A program made the translations under genes and the position numbers. The notes under the pieces were generated by a model. The model worked only from the letters and a program-made list of their open reading frames with translations, ran no database searches and had not been told where the DNA came from. Shown here piece after piece: positions 48,199 through 56,509 of a stretch of 64,000 nt of DNA. Numbering within the stretch: the first letter of the stretch is position 1; the number at the start of each line of letters is the position of its first letter. This stretch comes from Ligilactobacillus pabuli. GTDB lineage: Bacteria > Bacillota > Bacilli > Lactobacillales > Lactobacillaceae. The DNA lies in NCBI RefSeq assembly GCF_022836475.1, contig NZ_BQXH01000004.1, positions 1 through 64,000 of the forward strand, in the 5' to 3' direction.

Positions 48199-49147
48199 TA
48201 GAGATCAAAACCTGCCCTTTTTCTAAGCCTTGGTTGTTTCCATTTATAAAGTTAGTAATTGTTGACCGCTTTTTACCTGCGGGTTGTAATTCATTGATTT
48301 GATAGACTGTTCCATTCGCAGCTGCAACCTTCAGTTGGTGTTTCGTTAAATCAACGATCGTCCCGGCAGCTTGAGTTGTTTTTTCATCCAAAGGATCAAT
48401 GTTCCACAGCTTCGTCCGCTGTCCTGCAAAATTAGCAAAGAAAGCCCCTGGTTCTGGTCTGAGTGCACGGATCTTCCAATCGAGCTCTTGAGCAGTCATG
48501 CTCAGCAAGAGTTCTTCTTCTTCTGGCTTAATGGTTGGCGAAAAAACAACCTGGCTTTCGTCTTGTTCCTCTGCCTCTAATTGACCCGCAATTAAAGCTG
48601 GTAATTTTTCTAACAGCAAGTCGCGGCCAAGATAGCTCAGCTTTTCAAACAAGCTTCCTGTATCATCACTAGCAGTAATTGGCAGTTCAACTTGACCTAA
48701 CATCGCGCCAGCATCCATTTTCTTCACCATATAAATCAGAGTGACACCCGTCTTAGCATCACCATTCATAACTGAATATTGCACAGGTGCTCCACCACGA
48801 TATTTGGGTAATAATGAACCATGCACATTGACCGCAGCAATTTGGGCACTAGCTAATAACTTAGTTGGTAAAAATTGCCCGTAAGCAGCAGTCACTAATA
48901 GGTCTGGAGCCATTTCGATCACTTGCTGCATTTCTGGACTTCCACTGAGCTTTTCCGGCTGTAAAACTGGAATGTCGTGTGCTAGTGCCGTTTGTTTAAC
49001 TGGTGAAGCCGTTAACCGTCTCTTTCTTCCCACTGGGCGGTCTGGCTGAGTCACAACAGCTTTAATTTGATATTCTTTTGCAGCTAATAGTCCTTCTAAA
49101 ACAGGTACTGCAAATTGTGGGGTCCCCATAAAAACGATTGAAGTCAT
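48188..49147 (-). CDS. fmt: Methionyl-tRNA formyltransferase
   Basis: 319 residues. Formylates initiator Met-tRNA. N-terminal Rossmann domain MTSIVFMGTPQFAVPVLEGLL with the signature NVHGSLLPKYRGGAPVQ (about 107-123; catalytic Asn/His) and KTGVTLIYMVKKMDAGAM; the C-terminal OB-like domain binds tRNA. Follows priA as usual; no def gene is next to it here. Confidence 0.97.
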   Translation of the reverse strand: MTSIVFMGTPQFAVPVLEGLLAAKEYQIKAVVTQPDRPVGRKRRLTASPVKQTALAHDIPVLQPEKLSGSPEMQQVIEMAPDLLVTAAYGQFLPTKLLASAQIAAVNVHGSLLPKYRGGAPVQYSVMNGDAKTGVTLIYMVKKMDAGAMLGQVELPITASDDTGSLFEKLSYLGRDLLLEKLPALIAGQLEAEEQDESQVVFSPTIKPEEEELLLSMTAQELDWKIRALRPEPGAFFANFAGQRTKLWNIDPLDEKTTQAAGTIVDLTKHQLKVAAANGTVYQINELQPAGKKRSTITNFINGNNQGLEKGQVLISNDK

Positions 49148-49184
49148 TCACTCACATCCTTAATTTTAATCACGTCTTCTGATT

Positions 49185-51602
49185 TTAAACAAAATCAACC
49201 GGATCACGGTCAATTTTAACTTTCAAATTACGCGCAGCATCTTTTTGGCTGCTTAATAATAACTCTTCTAAAAATTGCTCTAATTTAGGTTCTTTTTTAT
49301 ATTTGATCACTAATTGGTAATAAAACTGATTGTTGATCCGCATAATCGGTTTAGGTGTTGGTCCTAAAATCACTGCCTGTGGGGATAAAACCTTTTGCAG
49401 CTGGCCATTAATGCCAAAGATTTTTTTAGCCACAGCCGCTTCACTGCCGCCGCTCACGACAATTTGTGTCGTAAAGAAATACGGCGGATATCCCCCACGA
49501 TGACGCATGTTCATTTCGATCCCGAAAAATTTCTCATAATTTTGATTTTTCGCTAACTGGATCGCATAATGTTCTGGATTAAAGGTCTGAATCAACACCT
49601 CACCTGTTTTTTCGGCACGGCCGGCTCGACCACTGACCTGGGTCAACAATTGGAACGTTCGTTCAGCAGACCGAAAGTTAGGTAAGCTTAACGAAGTATC
49701 CGCATTCAAGACACCAACGAGGGTCACGTCTGGAAAATCTAATCCCTTAGCGATCATCTGTGTCCCTAATAAAATATTGGCTTCTTTACTGCCGAACTGT
49801 TGCAAAATTTTAGCATGTGCACCTTTTCTTCTAGTCGTATCAACGTCCATCCGCAAAATTTTGGCGGTTGGCAATAACTCTTGAAGTTCTTTTTCCACCT
49901 TTTCGGTCCCAGTTCCATAGTAACGGATCTTTTTGCTTTGACAACTAGGACAGGTCCGTGGAATTGCTTCCTCATGGCCACAATAATGACACTTCATTGA
50001 ACGAGAATCCATGTGCAATGTTAATGAAATATCACAGTTCGGACATTTCAGCACGAAACCACATTCACGACACATCAGAAATGACGAATAACCTCGCCGG
50101 TTTAACATTAATACAACCTGTTCGTTTTGAGCTAACCGTTGTTCGATCGCACTCAGCAAAGGTGCCGAAATATCCAACGCCGGGGCAGTTTTTAGAGCTT
50201 GACGCATATCGACCAAATTCACTTCTGGTAGTGGCTGACCATTAATTCTTTCATCCAGCCGCAGCCATTCATAGACACCTTTTTGTGCCCGGGCCCGTGA
50301 CTCCAATGATGGCGTAGCACTACCCAAAACCACCGGACAATTGTGCCATTCTCCGCGTTTGATTGCAACGTCTCGTGCATTATATTCTGGCATATCTTCT
50401 TGTTTATAGGAAGTTTCATGTTCTTCATCCATAATAATGATGCCAATGTCTTCTAAAGGTGCAAAAACTGCGGAACGAGCTCCAACCACCACTTGGGCTT
50501 CATGTCGTTCGATCCTGCGCCATTCATCGTATTTTTCTCCTTCAGATAAGCCGCTATGCAAAACTGCAACCCTCGAACCAAAACGTCCCTTGACCCGCCG
50601 CACCATTTGCGGGGTGAGCGAAATTTCTGGGACAAGCATTAAAGCAGTTTGGCCCTTTTCTAAAGCAGTAGCAATCGTCTGTAAGTAAACTTCAGTTTTT
50701 CCGCTGCCTGTGACACCCTGTAACAAAAAGACACTTTTTTGATGGTCTGTGATTGCTTGGTTGATCCGCTCAACAGCAGTTAATTGCGCTGGTTTTAATT
50801 GTTTCGGCTGCGATTGTTCGATCACTGCTTCCCGGTATGGGTCGCGATATTTTTCGACCTTAGTTTTAACGAGCCAGCCCTTCTTTTCTGCACTAGTAAA
50901 CTGAGCCGCAGATAAGTCGCTGTCTTGCATGGCCTTTTTTAAAGTGACCTGTTCTAAACCTAAGGTCGTTAAATAATCCAGCATCTGAAAAGATTTAGCA
51001 GCATTAGCTCTGAGTGTTTCTCGCGCACTAGCCAGCTGGTCAGAACTCAAGCACCCTTGAATTGCGGTCACTTTTTTTGCTTTGGCCCGATCACGAACTT
51101 GATAGAGAACTTCTGCTTGATTAGCACGCTTTAATTTAGATAGTTCCTTAAAGGCGCTAGCAGTCAAAGTTTTGGTATCAAACGGAATCTCGTTTTTGTC
51201 ACCAAATAACTTTTGAACGGCCGGAGAAATCTCCGTGGATGTCAATTTAATTGTTTTACTATAACTGGCCCGCATGGCTGCTGGCAACATGACTTGTAAA
51301 CACGAAATTTTAAAAGAAAACGTCCACTGCGCTAACCAATTCGCTAACTGCAATAACTCAGTGTTTAAAACTGGTGTGAGATCCAAAACTTCCTCAATAT
51401 CTTTTAAGGCAAAAGAAACGTCCGGCTCTTTTTCACTAATATTAATGGCAAAGCCTAGGACTTTCCGATTACCAAATGGCACGATCACGCGCATTCCGGG
51501 AAATACTTGGTTGATCAACTCGGTCGGTATCGAATACGTATACGGTTGATTAGTCTGCATCGCAGGCACATCCACAATTACCTCGGCAAATTGTTTAATC
51601 AC
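49185..51602 (-). CDS. priA: Primosomal helicase PriA
   Basis: 805 residues, restarts replication at broken forks. N-terminal DNA-binding domain, helicase core with GVTGSGKTEVYLQTI (about 296) and IIIMDEEHETSYKQ, and a zinc module with paired cysteines: CRECGFVLKCPNCD, CHYCGHE, CPSCQ (about 510-560). GTG at 51602 with GAGGGGA upstream. Between coaBC and fmt. Confidence 0.97.
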   Translation of the reverse strand: MIKQFAEVIVDVPAMQTNQPYTYSIPTELINQVFPGMRVIVPFGNRKVLGFAINISEKEPDVSFALKDIEEVLDLTPVLNTELLQLANWLAQWTFSFKISCLQVMLPAAMRASYSKTIKLTSTEISPAVQKLFGDKNEIPFDTKTLTASAFKELSKLKRANQAEVLYQVRDRAKAKKVTAIQGCLSSDQLASARETLRANAAKSFQMLDYLTTLGLEQVTLKKAMQDSDLSAAQFTSAEKKGWLVKTKVEKYRDPYREAVIEQSQPKQLKPAQLTAVERINQAITDHQKSVFLLQGVTGSGKTEVYLQTIATALEKGQTALMLVPEISLTPQMVRRVKGRFGSRVAVLHSGLSEGEKYDEWRRIERHEAQVVVGARSAVFAPLEDIGIIIMDEEHETSYKQEDMPEYNARDVAIKRGEWHNCPVVLGSATPSLESRARAQKGVYEWLRLDERINGQPLPEVNLVDMRQALKTAPALDISAPLLSAIEQRLAQNEQVVLMLNRRGYSSFLMCRECGFVLKCPNCDISLTLHMDSRSMKCHYCGHEEAIPRTCPSCQSKKIRYYGTGTEKVEKELQELLPTAKILRMDVDTTRRKGAHAKILQQFGSKEANILLGTQMIAKGLDFPDVTLVGVLNADTSLSLPNFRSAERTFQLLTQVSGRAGRAEKTGEVLIQTFNPEHYAIQLAKNQNYEKFFGIEMNMRHRGGYPPYFFTTQIVVSGGSEAAVAKKIFGINGQLQKVLSPQAVILGPTPKPIMRINNQFYYQLVIKYKKEPKLEQFLEELLLSSQKDAARNLKVKIDRDPVDFV

Positions 51603-51620
51603 ATCTTTCCCCTCTTTACA

Positions 51621-52811
51621 TTACGCTAATTTAAGTAACTCATCTAAAATTTCCTGGGCAATTTGAGCCTTGCTGGTTTTTTCAATTAGTTTTGGTTCTT
51701 CTTGCGGTCTTAACAACCGGACTTCATTATCTGCTGCATTAAAGCCAATATCACTCCGAGAAACATCATTTAAGACTAACATGTCCAAATTCTTTTCTGC
51801 GAGTTTTTTCGCTCCGTTGGCTAGCAAATTTTGCGTTTCAGCGGCAAAACCGACTAACCGTTGGTGGGTTTTCTTCTGGCCAAGTGCAGCCAAAATGTCT
51901 GGGTTAGCGACTAGTTCTAATTCAACCACATCTCGCCCATGCTTCTTAATTTTTTGATCAGCTACTTCCTTAACATGGTAATCAGCCACCGCAGCTGCCA
52001 TGATCACAAAATCGTTCGCGTCAAAATTTTCTTCCAGCTGTTCCTGCAATTCTCTGGCAGAACGAATTGGGATCATTTTCAAATTAGTTGGTTGTGCTAG
52101 TGCAGTTGGTCCACTGATCAACGTCACTTCAGCTCCACGGTCAGCAGCAGCTTGCGCAACCGCATACCCCATTTTCCCACTGGAACGGTTACTTAAGAAT
52201 CTAACCGGATCAATTGCTTCCACCGTTGGCCCTGCAGAAACTAAAATCTTCTTACCGGCTAAATCTTGCTGGTGAGTTAATTTGGCAGTGACCCACGCAT
52301 AAATTTCTGCAGGCTCAGGCATCCGCCCTTGGCCACTGTAACCTTCAGCTAAAAAGCCGGTCACTGGTGGTAAAATTTCACTACCATCAGCTCGCAAACA
52401 GGCTACATTCCGCTTCGTAGCAGCTTGCTGCCACATTTTTTCATTCATGGCTGGAACCACGTATTTCGGAGCAGCAGTTGCTAATAAGGCAGTCGAAACA
52501 AAATCGTCTGCAATCCCGTTAGCCATTTTACCAATCATATTAGCTGTGGCTGGAACAACTACTGCAGCATCAGTCCAGTCCGCCAACGCAATATGCGGGA
52601 CAAAGTCAGCTGGAGTCTTGCTATTAAAGTCGGTATACACTTCATGCTGACTCAGCACTGCAAAAGTTTGCGGAGTAACAAACTCTTGGGCACTGGCAGT
52701 CATCGCGACTTTAACTTCGTAACCTCCCTTAATAAAAGAGCGCACTAATTGTGCTGCTTTATAAACTGCAATGCCGCCGGTAATATACATAGCGATGTGT
52801 TTTTTACTCAC
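51621..52811 (-). CDS. coaBC: Bifunctional phosphopantothenoylcysteine decarboxylase/phosphopantothenate-cysteine ligase
   Basis: About 396 residues. Two steps of coenzyme A synthesis. The N-terminal CoaC flavoprotein shows the conserved VVVPATANMIGKMANGIADD and PAMNEKMW substrate clamp; CoaB follows with ILVSAGPTVEAIDPVRFLSNRSSGKMGYA (about 193-220) and KIKKHGRD. GTG at 52811 has AAGGGAAAG upstream; a longer frame to 52844 lacks a site. Confidence 0.95.
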   Translation of the reverse strand: MSKKHIAMYITGGIAVYKAAQLVRSFIKGGYEVKVAMTASAQEFVTPQTFAVLSQHEVYTDFNSKTPADFVPHIALADWTDAAVVVPATANMIGKMANGIADDFVSTALLATAAPKYVVPAMNEKMWQQAATKRNVACLRADGSEILPPVTGFLAEGYSGQGRMPEPAEIYAWVTAKLTHQQDLAGKKILVSAGPTVEAIDPVRFLSNRSSGKMGYAVAQAAADRGAEVTLISGPTALAQPTNLKMIPIRSARELQEQLEENFDANDFVIMAAAVADYHVKEVADQKIKKHGRDVVELELVANPDILAALGQKKTHQRLVGFAAETQNLLANGAKKLAEKNLDMLVLNDVSRSDIGFNAADNEVRLLRPQEEPKLIEKTSKAQIAQEILDELLKLA

Positions 52812-52849
52812 AATATTCTTTCCCTTCACTGACTGATATTTCACCTTTC

Positions 52850-52855
52850 ATTGTA
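52850..52855 (-). promoter_or_regulatory. Extended -10 promoter of coaBC-priA block
   Basis: TGGTACAAT on the minus strand gives an extended -10 with no clear -35 (T run at that distance). It lies between the rpoZ terminator and coaBC. Confidence 0.45.
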
Positions 52856-52871
52856 CCAATTTTAGCGGTAT

Positions 52872-52936
52872 TAAAAAAGTGTTCATCACATCTTTAGACT
52901 AGCAAACCCAGCTTAAGTCTAAAAAGCAATGAACAC
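52872..52936 (-). terminator. Terminator of gmk-rpoZ
   Basis: Two stacked stems: GTGTTCAT/ATGAACAC outside (52929-52936 with 52879-52886) and TTTAGACT/AGTCTAAA inside, followed by six T on the minus strand. Begins 17 bases after the rpoZ stop. Confidence 0.85.
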
Positions 52937-52952
52937 CAACCGTACATTTTAA

Positions 52953-53159
52953 TTATTCTGCACTTTTATCTGCAATCTTTAAGTCGCCTGCTTCAACTTC
53001 TTCAAGCGCACGGCCAACATTTTTGTCGGAAGTATATTCGCTCAATAAAGGCATTGCACCTTCGTCAAGTTCGTGAGCGCGCTTAGCAGCTAACATTACT
53101 AAAGAATAACGTGAATCAACTTGTTCTAATAATTTATCTACTGAAGGATATAAAATCAT
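52953..53159 (-). CDS. rpoZ: RNA polymerase omega subunit
   Basis: 68 residues. Helps RNA polymerase assembly. Family core [28 protein letters not shown] with a C-terminal [16 protein letters not shown]. The ATG shares ATGA with the gmk stop. It follows gmk, the standard order. Confidence 0.96.
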   Translation of the reverse strand: MILYPSVDKLLEQVDSRYSLVMLAAKRAHELDEGAMPLLSEYTSDKNVGRALEEVEAGDLKIADKSAE

Positions 53160-53776
53160 TTTAATGCATCTCCTAATTGTTTTTTATAATCTGGCAAGAA
53201 ACGCTTAACACGCCAGCGTTCAGCACGAATAATGGTCTTAATTTTTTCTGCCGCAACGGGGACTTCATCATTCACAACTGCATAATCATAGTTTTGCATC
53301 ATTTCAATTTCACCAACTGCTTGATGCATCCGCTTATTAATTGTTTCTAAATCGTCGGTCCCGCGATGAATGATCCTTTGTCTTAATTCCATCAAATCAG
53401 GAGGAGTTAAGAAAATAAAGAGACCATCAGGCACCTTTTCCCGAACCTGCATGGCACCTTTAACTTCAATCTCTAAAAAGACATCTTTCCCATCATCGAG
53501 CATCTCATTTACATATTTTAAAGGTGTACCATAATAATTGTCAACATATTGTGCATATTCTAGCATTCCGTCATTTGCAATTTCTTGTTCAAATTCATCT
53601 TTCGAGACGAAATAATAATCCTGCCCATTGACCTCTCCTGGTCGCATTTTTCTGGTAGTCATCGAAATTGAGTAATCGAAATTATTTCCCGGTTGCGAAA
53701 AAATCTCTTTTCTAACAGTTCCCTTACCTACACCAGATGGACCCGAAAGTACGATCAACATTCCTCTTTTAGCCAT
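53156..53776 (-). CDS. gmk: Guanylate kinase
   Basis: 206 residues. Makes GDP from GMP. P-loop [17 protein letters not shown] (about 9-25), [20 protein letters not shown] (GMP site) and [19 protein letters not shown] at 53776 with GAGGAG upstream. Own promoter; unit gmk-rpoZ. Confidence 0.98.
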   Translation of the reverse strand: MAKRGMLIVLSGPSGVGKGTVRKEIFSQPGNNFDYSISMTTRKMRPGEVNGQDYYFVSKDEFEQEIANDGMLEYAQYVDNYYGTPLKYVNEMLDDGKDVFLEIEVKGAMQVREKVPDGLFIFLTPPDLMELRQRIIHRGTDDLETINKRMHQAVGEIEMMQNYDYAVVNDEVPVAAEKIKTIIRAERWRVKRFLPDYKKQLGDALK

Positions 53777-53813
53777 GCACTAAAACTCCTCAATTAAAAA
53801 TTATTTAACTACT

Positions 53814-53842
53814 ATCATGCGCTTTTTTGCCCTACTTTTCAA
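53814..53842 (-). promoter_or_regulatory. Promoter of gmk-rpoZ
   Basis: -35 TTGAAA (53837-53842), 17-base spacer, -10 CATGAT (53814-53819). Confidence 0.5.
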
Positions 53843-53962
53843 GGTTGACTTGCAATAAACTAACTTTTAATCAAATTAAAAATATTTTTTGGCTAACAAA
53901 GTCGTGATTTACTGCAGTTCTTAGCTGCTTTTACCAAAAGTTTCTGCACAAATTAAAAAATT

Positions 53963-53974
53963 GAACTTGCGTTC
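53963..53974 (+). promoter_or_regulatory. LexA-like (SOS) box 1
   Basis: GAAC-TTGC-GTTC matches the Gram-positive LexA core GAAC-N4-GTTC. It lies over the -35 area of the promoter for the gene at 54074. Confidence 0.55.
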
Positions 53975-53976
53975 GG

Positions 53977-53988
53977 GAACGATTGTTC
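53977..53988 (+). promoter_or_regulatory. LexA-like (SOS) box 2
   Basis: GAAC-GATT-GTTC, a second match to GAAC-N4-GTTC, two bases after box 1 and directly abutting the -10 box. A repressor bound here would cover the promoter. Confidence 0.6.
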
Positions 53989-53999
53989 TATAATAGAAC
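53985..53999 (+). promoter_or_regulatory. -10 box inside a perfect 15-base palindrome
   Basis: TATAAT at 53989-53994 is the -10 of the gene at 54074; it sits inside GTTCTATAATAGAAC, which is self-complementary around one central base. The -35 is unclear: CTTGCG or TTGCGT near 53966-53973. Confidence 0.6.
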
Positions 54000-54017
54000 T
54001 TGTAGCTAAACAAACAA

Positions 54018-54037
54018 ATGTTCAAGCTATTGAACAT
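54018..54037. repeat. Inverted repeat in the leader of the gene at 54074
   Basis: ATGTTCAA-GCTA-TTGAACAT, perfect 8-bp arms, about 25 bases after the -10 box. It re-uses the GTTC/GAAC words of the SOS-like boxes in reverse order. Confidence 0.6.
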
Positions 54038-54073
54038 CATCGTTATTTTTTCTTAATTCGAGGAGGCAGCCTA

Positions 54074-54484
54074 ATGAGCCGTATTTTTTCTACTAATTTC
54101 TTGACGACAATTACTTTTTACTTCCGTTACTTTATGCAACTTTGGAACGATTTTTTCGATCCGCGTCAGGTTTTAGAACAACCAACTATTACGCAGATGC
54201 CAGCTTTTCAAATTGAAGCCTTTACTAACCAAGTTGTGGATCAACGTTTACTAGTAACTGTCCAAATTCAAGTTGGCCAAAATATCGAAACGCTCACTGG
54301 ACAGCTCTTTTCTGCCCAACGGCAAAAGAACGCCTATTTCATGACAATTCCACAAAACAAAAAATTAACCCGCATTATTTTTAAAAAACAAATTATTGCC
54401 ATTGCTTTGAATAATTCGAATGGCACCTTAACGCGAGTTTCGCCCGCAGTTAAAACACCACTAACTCTCAGGAAAACATCCTAA
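54074..54484 (+). CDS. Unknown protein, possibly YolD-like and SOS-controlled
   Basis: 136 residues; I do not recognise it firmly. Residues 1-35 are aromatic and hydrophobic with no clear signal peptide cleavage site (FLTTITFYFRYFMQLW). Residues about 50-110 form a likely strand-rich domain: LLVTVQIQVGQNIETLTGQ, then FSAQRQKNAYFMTI, then LTRIIFKKQIIAIAL. That order recalls YolD-like proteins, which accompany error-prone polymerases, but the usual N-terminal DRGxxKW motif is missing. The C-terminus is basic. ATG at 54074 follows GAGGAGG. Isolated plus-strand gene between two minus-strand units, with strong promoter, tandem LexA-like boxes and terminator. The SOS link is an inference from the promoter. 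Confidence 0.75.
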   Translation: MSRIFSTNFLTTITFYFRYFMQLWNDFFDPRQVLEQPTITQMPAFQIEAFTNQVVDQRLLVTVQIQVGQNIETLTGQLFSAQRQKNAYFMTIPQNKKLTRIIFKKQIIAIALNNSNGTLTRVSPAVKTPLTLRKTS

Positions 54485-54527
54485 CAAAAAAAACAACGTT
54501 CACTCGCTAGGAGGACGTTGTTTTTTT
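54485..54527. terminator. Bidirectional terminator after the gene at 54074
   Basis: Arms AAAAAAACAACGT and ACGTTGTTTTTTT (54486-54499, 54515-54527) with a 15-base loop; T run on the plus strand and, through the A tract, on the minus strand for glnA. Confidence 0.85.
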
Positions 54528-54577
54528 GTAAGCTGAGGTGAAAAACTGAACCTAACCCCTGCTTATTTATTCTTAAT

Positions 54578-55921
54578 TTAATACTGTTCTAAATATTGTT
54601 TTCTTTCCCATTGTGAAACATCTTGTCGGTAAGCATCCCATTCGATCCGTTTCCCTTCCAAGAAGCTAGCTGCCAAATGTTCACCCATTGATGCTAAAAT
54701 CACATCATCTTCCTTTAAAGCTTTTAAAGCATTATGCAAGGTTGATGGTAAATCAACGATTTCATTTTGCAGCCGTTCTTCTTCTGACATCACATAGATG
54801 TTGCGGTCAACTGGCTTAGGAGCTTCAATTTTATTTCTTAGTCCATCTAAGCCGGCTTCTAAGATTGCAGCGATTGCTAAGTATGGATTAGCGGTTGGAT
54901 CAACACTCCGTAATTCTAATCGAGTTGAAACGCCACGAGCAATCGGCACCCGAACGAGTGGTGAGCGGTTATGGCCAGACCAAGCAACATAAACTGGTGC
55001 TTCATAGCCAGGAACTAATCGCTTATAAGAGTTAACAATTGGATTCGTAATTGCAGTAAAGTTCCGAGCATGTTTGAGCAAACCGCCTAAGAAGAACATT
55101 GCATTTTCCGAAAGTCCAGATTCAGTTTTTTCATCATAAAAGACATTCTCGTTGTTAGCAAATAATGACATATTGACATGCATCCCGGAACCGTTAATGC
55201 TTGATAATGGTTTTGGCATGAATGTGGCATGTAAACCATGCTTACGCGCCACCGTCCTAACGACCAGTTTGAACAACTGGATGTTATCAGCGGCATGCAA
55301 AGCATCCGCATATTTAAAGTCAACTTCATGCTGACCAGGAGCAACTTCATGGTGAGAAGCTTCTACGTCAAAACCAAGACGTTCTAATTCTAAGACGATT
55401 TCACGTCGGCAGTTTTCACCCAAATCAACAGGTGCTAAGTCAAAATAACTACCTTGGTCATTCAGTTTCAAACTTGGTTCACCGGTGGTTGGATCAAGTT
55501 TGAATAAAAAGAATTCAGGTTCAGTCCCGATATTAAAGTCGGTAAAGCCCAATTCCTTCATTTCATCTAACACACGGATCAAATTATTACGTGGGTCGCC
55601 CATAAATGGTGTCCGGTCTGCATTATAAACTTCACAAACTACCCCAGCGATTTTTCCATGTTCACTTCCCCAAGGGAAAATTGTCCAAGTTGACAAATCT
55701 GGATAAAGCCACATATCACTTTCTTCGATTCGAACAAAGCCGTCGATGGAAGAACCATCGAACATTAACTTATTATCCAACAGTTTTTCTAACTGGCTCA
55801 CTGGTACTTCCACGTTCTTAATAGTGCCGTATAAGTCAGTAAACATTAGCCGTAAAAATTGTACATTTTCATCTTTAACGATTCTTCGAACATCATCTTT
55901 GCTATAAGCTGGTTTTGTCAT
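54578..55921 (-). CDS. glnA: Glutamine synthetase, type I
   Basis: 447 residues, the short GSI-alpha form of Firmicutes without the adenylylation site. Signatures: [18 protein letters not shown] (about 53), [23 protein letters not shown] (ATP site) and the catalytic [12 protein letters not shown]. The C-terminal Arg/Tyr end used in feedback control by GlnR is present as a short tail (KQYLEQY). Forms glnRA. Confidence 0.98.
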   Translation of the reverse strand: MTKPAYSKDDVRRIVKDENVQFLRLMFTDLYGTIKNVEVPVSQLEKLLDNKLMFDGSSIDGFVRIEESDMWLYPDLSTWTIFPWGSEHGKIAGVVCEVYNADRTPFMGDPRNNLIRVLDEMKELGFTDFNIGTEPEFFLFKLDPTTGEPSLKLNDQGSYFDLAPVDLGENCRREIVLELERLGFDVEASHHEVAPGQHEVDFKYADALHAADNIQLFKLVVRTVARKHGLHATFMPKPLSSINGSGMHVNMSLFANNENVFYDEKTESGLSENAMFFLGGLLKHARNFTAITNPIVNSYKRLVPGYEAPVYVAWSGHNRSPLVRVPIARGVSTRLELRSVDPTANPYLAIAAILEAGLDGLRNKIEAPKPVDRNIYVMSEEERLQNEIVDLPSTLHNALKALKEDDVILASMGEHLAASFLEGKRIEWDAYRQDVSQWERKQYLEQY

Positions 55922-55945
55922 TTACTTGCTCCTTTACTGATTAAC

Positions 55946-56338
55946 TCACAATTCTTGATTACGGACAGACAATCTGGTCGTGCCATCAGACAACCCCCCA
56001 ACAGCTTTAAACTCTTCCCGCAAAATCCGACGAACATCAGCATCGGTTAATGGCTGTTGCTGACGCTTGTTTTTTGCGGACTCTTCTTTTTGCTGTTGCT
56101 GTTCATAGAGCTGCCGAATTCCGGCCATGTTGATTCCTTCACCTAAATAGTCCTTAATTTCCAGCAACTGATCAATATCGTTTAACGAATACATCCGTCG
56201 GTTGCCTTCATTCCGTTCTGGAATCACTAATCCTTGTTGCTCATAGTATCTGATTTGTCGTGCAGATAAATCAGTCAGTTTCATGACCGTTCCGATCGGT
56301 AAAACTGAAAGTGAGCGTCGTAACTCTTTTTCTTTCAT
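55946..56338 (-). CDS. glnR: Nitrogen regulator GlnR (MerR family)
   Basis: 130 residues. Represses glnRA and other nitrogen genes when glutamine is plentiful, with feedback-inhibited GlnA as partner. The MerR winged helix is seen in GTVMKLTDLSARQIRYYEQQGLVIPER (about 18-44), then NEGNRRMYSLNDIDQLLEIKDYL. The C-terminal third is Gln-rich, then VRRILREEFKAVGG, and is thought to contact GlnA. ATG at 56338 after AGGGG. Confidence 0.96.
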   Translation of the reverse strand: MKEKELRRSLSVLPIGTVMKLTDLSARQIRYYEQQGLVIPERNEGNRRMYSLNDIDQLLEIKDYLGEGINMAGIRQLYEQQQQKEESAKNKRQQQPLTDADVRRILREEFKAVGGLSDGTTRLSVRNQEL

Positions 56339-56365
56339 CACGATCCCCCTCAAAACTACGTACTA

Positions 56366-56394
56366 ATATTAGCAAGTAGTCCAAAACTTGTCAA
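56366..56394 (-). promoter_or_regulatory. Promoter of glnRA
   Basis: -35 TTGACA (56389-56394, consensus), 17-base spacer, -10 TAATAT (56366-56371). Confidence 0.8.
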
Positions 56395-56401
56395 TAGCTA
56401 A

Positions 56402-56418
56402 TGTTACATTTTCTAACA
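56402..56418. promoter_or_regulatory. GlnR operator (GlnR box)
   Basis: TGTTA-N7-TAACA fits the GlnR/TnrA consensus TGTNA-N7-TNACA exactly. It lies 7 bases upstream of the -35 box of glnRA, so autoregulation is expected. An imperfect longer repeat (56413-56423 with 56429-56439, one mismatch) partly overlaps it. Confidence 0.9.
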
Positions 56419-56509
56419 TCATTCAAAAAATGTTGTTAGAGTAATGCTTTTAACCCATTAAAACTACATTTTTTGGACTAATAAAAAAGTATACCAACTT
56501 TAAAATTAC

